Below the pieces are notes generated by a model. It worked only from the letters and a program-made list of their open reading frames with translations. It made no database searches and had not been told where the DNA came from. From Alteromonas halophila (GTDB lineage: Bacteria; Pseudomonadota; Gammaproteobacteria; Enterobacterales; Alteromonadaceae), in contig NZ_BMXP01000004.1 in NCBI RefSeq assembly GCF_014651815.1, positions 208,693 through 272,692 of the forward strand: 64,000 bases of DNA, read 5' to 3'. Positions 63,107-64,000 of the stretch are shown piece by piece. How positions within the stretch are numbered: position 1 is the stretch's first letter; every line of letters starts with the position of its first letter. Made by a program: the position numbers and the translations under genes.

Positions 63107-63763
63107 CTAACGATCCCTAGAAAACTTATCTGCCATAATTGCTTTGTAGTTGTCAGAACAACCGGACAGGAGCTGCTCACAACCGCCCATTTCAGATGCA
63201 CACGTTGGAGAAACCAGAAAAGGGGTTTCACTAGAAATTAAAACATCGACGATGTTGTTGTACCTGTCAGTATCCTCGTGATGGTCAATTGCATATAGTC
63301 CCCAACATTGATTGATAAATGGGTCGATTACCTCATAGATAAATGTTTTTGTATCGCAGGGCCATTCATCAGGCGCGGTAAAATGTTGTATAGTGTTCCT
63401 AAGCTGTCCAAACGACTTATACAATTCATGATTAGGTAATTTTATCCCTGTTGCAGCCCAAAGCCGTTCAGGTAAGTCCAAGTATGAAAACGTCTTCGCA
63501 CTTTTCACCAAGTCTTTAAAACTCAGGATATCAACCTCAGCTTGATTTGAACGCGGTATTTTTTCGAAAATTAATAACGGGTGTTCTTGCGCAATTCTAG
63601 CTTTGATAAAAATTTCAGCAGCATGTGCCGCTTGAAGCACTGACATTTCGTCCCACATCTCACCTTCGAAACTATAAAAGCACGCATGATAGTTAGCATG
63701 AGAGAGAGCAGCTCTCCCCAACCTAATCATATGCTCATGAACTTGGTTCAATTCCTTTTGCAT
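63107..63763 (-). CDS. HEPN-like protein, first gene of the operon
   Basis: A 218-residue protein with RNTIQH at residues 122-127 (SFGQLRNTIQHFTAP) and a helix AAHAAEIFIKARIAQEHPLL near 45-64 that resembles the first HEPN helix. Four cysteines and a histidine-rich tail (VSPTCASEMGGCEQLLSGCS) could bind a metal. No named family. ATG 63763 lacks a strong ribosome site. It starts 68 bases downstream of the recombinase stop, in the same direction. Confidence 0.58.
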   Translation of the reverse strand: MQKELNQVHEHMIRLGRAALSHANYHACFYSFEGEMWDEMSVLQAAHAAEIFIKARIAQEHPLLIFEKIPRSNQAEVDILSFKDLVKSAKTFSYLDLPERLWAATGIKLPNHELYKSFGQLRNTIQHFTAPDEWPCDTKTFIYEVIDPFINQCWGLYAIDHHEDTDRYNNIVDVLISSETPFLVSPTCASEMGGCEQLLSGCSDNYKAIMADKFSRDR

Positions 63764-63831
63764 AGCGCCCGTAATTTTGTTGGAAATTAATTAACCATAT
63801 TAAAAGCTTACTGAATAACCTACAACAAACT

Positions 63832-64000
63832 TTAATTTCGGGCAGAAGGATGAAACCGCATGTACGACTCATTCAACTCACTCTGCACAATATGCGTGTA
63901 TACCTGTGTAGTAGAAAGGTCTGCATGGCCCAGATATTCCTGAATCTGGCGAAGGTTAGCACCATTGCTAAGCATATGTGTTGCTGCTGAGTGACGAAAC
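63832..64000 (-). CDS. Tyrosine recombinase/integrase, C-terminal part (continues right)
   Basis: The minus-strand frame open at the window edge reads [20 protein letters not shown], then [20 protein letters not shown] and ends [15 protein letters not shown] gives the H-x2... (R-H) box, LGHADLST the next conserved H, and VYTH the nucleophilic tyrosine of XerC/phage-type integrases. Only 55 residues are visible. Its position next to the HEPN operon suggests integrase-associated cargo. Confidence 0.85.
   Translation of the reverse strand, partial: FRHSAATHMLSNGANLRQIQEYLGHADLSTTQVYTHIVQSELNESYMRFHPSARN

Noticed and set aside
1..64000. tRNA, rRNA or CRISPR elements
   Set aside because: No cloverleaf, rRNA segment or regularly spaced repeat array was recognised by eye in the gaps; a tRNAscan or Infernal run would be decisive.

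Overview
The window looks like chromosomal DNA of a marine gammaproteobacterium of the Alteromonadales (Alteromonas/Salinimonas-like). The basis is gene content and family resemblance only: HldE, GlnE, LpxL, FadE with a DUF1974-type C-terminus, thymidine kinase, Upp, a TonB receptor next to flavin halogenases, and an exosortase (PEP-CTERM)-type polysaccharide locus. No rRNA, tRNA or CRISPR array was recognised. The middle is of moderate G+C. Both edges (about 1-4450 and 56400-64000) are visibly A+T-richer and look like acquired or variable DNA.

Region 1 (1-22.5 kb) is a capsule/exopolysaccharide locus. Its variable edge holds three sulfotransferase-like genes, two decayed insertion sequences and a Wzx-type flippase. 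A tightly packed plus-strand operon follows (PaaK/CapK-like ligase, two GT4 and one GT2 glycosyltransferases, two NodB-type deacetylases, a hexapeptide acetyltransferase, an unfamiliar deacetylase-like protein, an O-antigen ligase/polymerase). The assembly core of the XrtA/PEP-CTERM-associated type comes next: initiating sugar transferase, lipoprotein exporter, chain-length protein, tyrosine autokinase, outer-membrane barrel and AAA ATPase. A likely PEP-CTERM substrate lies at 55.6-56.4 kb, but no exosortase is in the window.

Region 2 (22.6-41.4 kb) is mostly housekeeping: hldE, a GIY-YIG protein, a DUF350 membrane protein, glnE, a TcpQ-like protein, an LpxL-type acyltransferase, a DUF3081 protein, a four-gene envelope operon (RND exporter, LolA-like protein, two outer-membrane proteins), fadE, a GGDEF-EAL protein, tdk and an SDR.

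Region 3 (41.4-54 kb) is an apparent alpha-glucan/oligosaccharide utilisation regulon: TonB-dependent receptor, two tryptophan-halogenase-like flavoproteins, a LacI-family repressor and a GH97 glycosidase. I find copies of a 14-bp palindrome-like site (CTTAATCRATTAAG) before the receptor (two), the GH97 gene and lacI itself, plus a weaker one before a small ORF with a good ribosome-binding site. Between these genes lie upp, a small XRE gene preceded by what looks like a transcription attenuator with a Tyr/Phe-rich leader peptide, and an ADP-ribosylglycohydrolase relative that has lost its usual acidic motifs.

Region 4 (54-64 kb) starts with DUF2785 and DUF4287-like genes and the PEP-CTERM protein, then becomes a defence/mobile-type island read entirely on the minus strand: a DUF2384 antitoxin-like gene, a two-gene unit with a PD-(D/E)XK motif bracketed by identical 40-bp terminator repeats, an orphan Rhs C-terminal tip with a candidate immunity gene, a 263-bp MITE with 21-bp inverted ends, and a four-gene operon in which three consecutive proteins carry HEPN-type RNxxxH motifs and the fourth is a membrane protein. 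A tyrosine recombinase runs off the right edge. The HEPN operon is the best candidate for an undescribed system.
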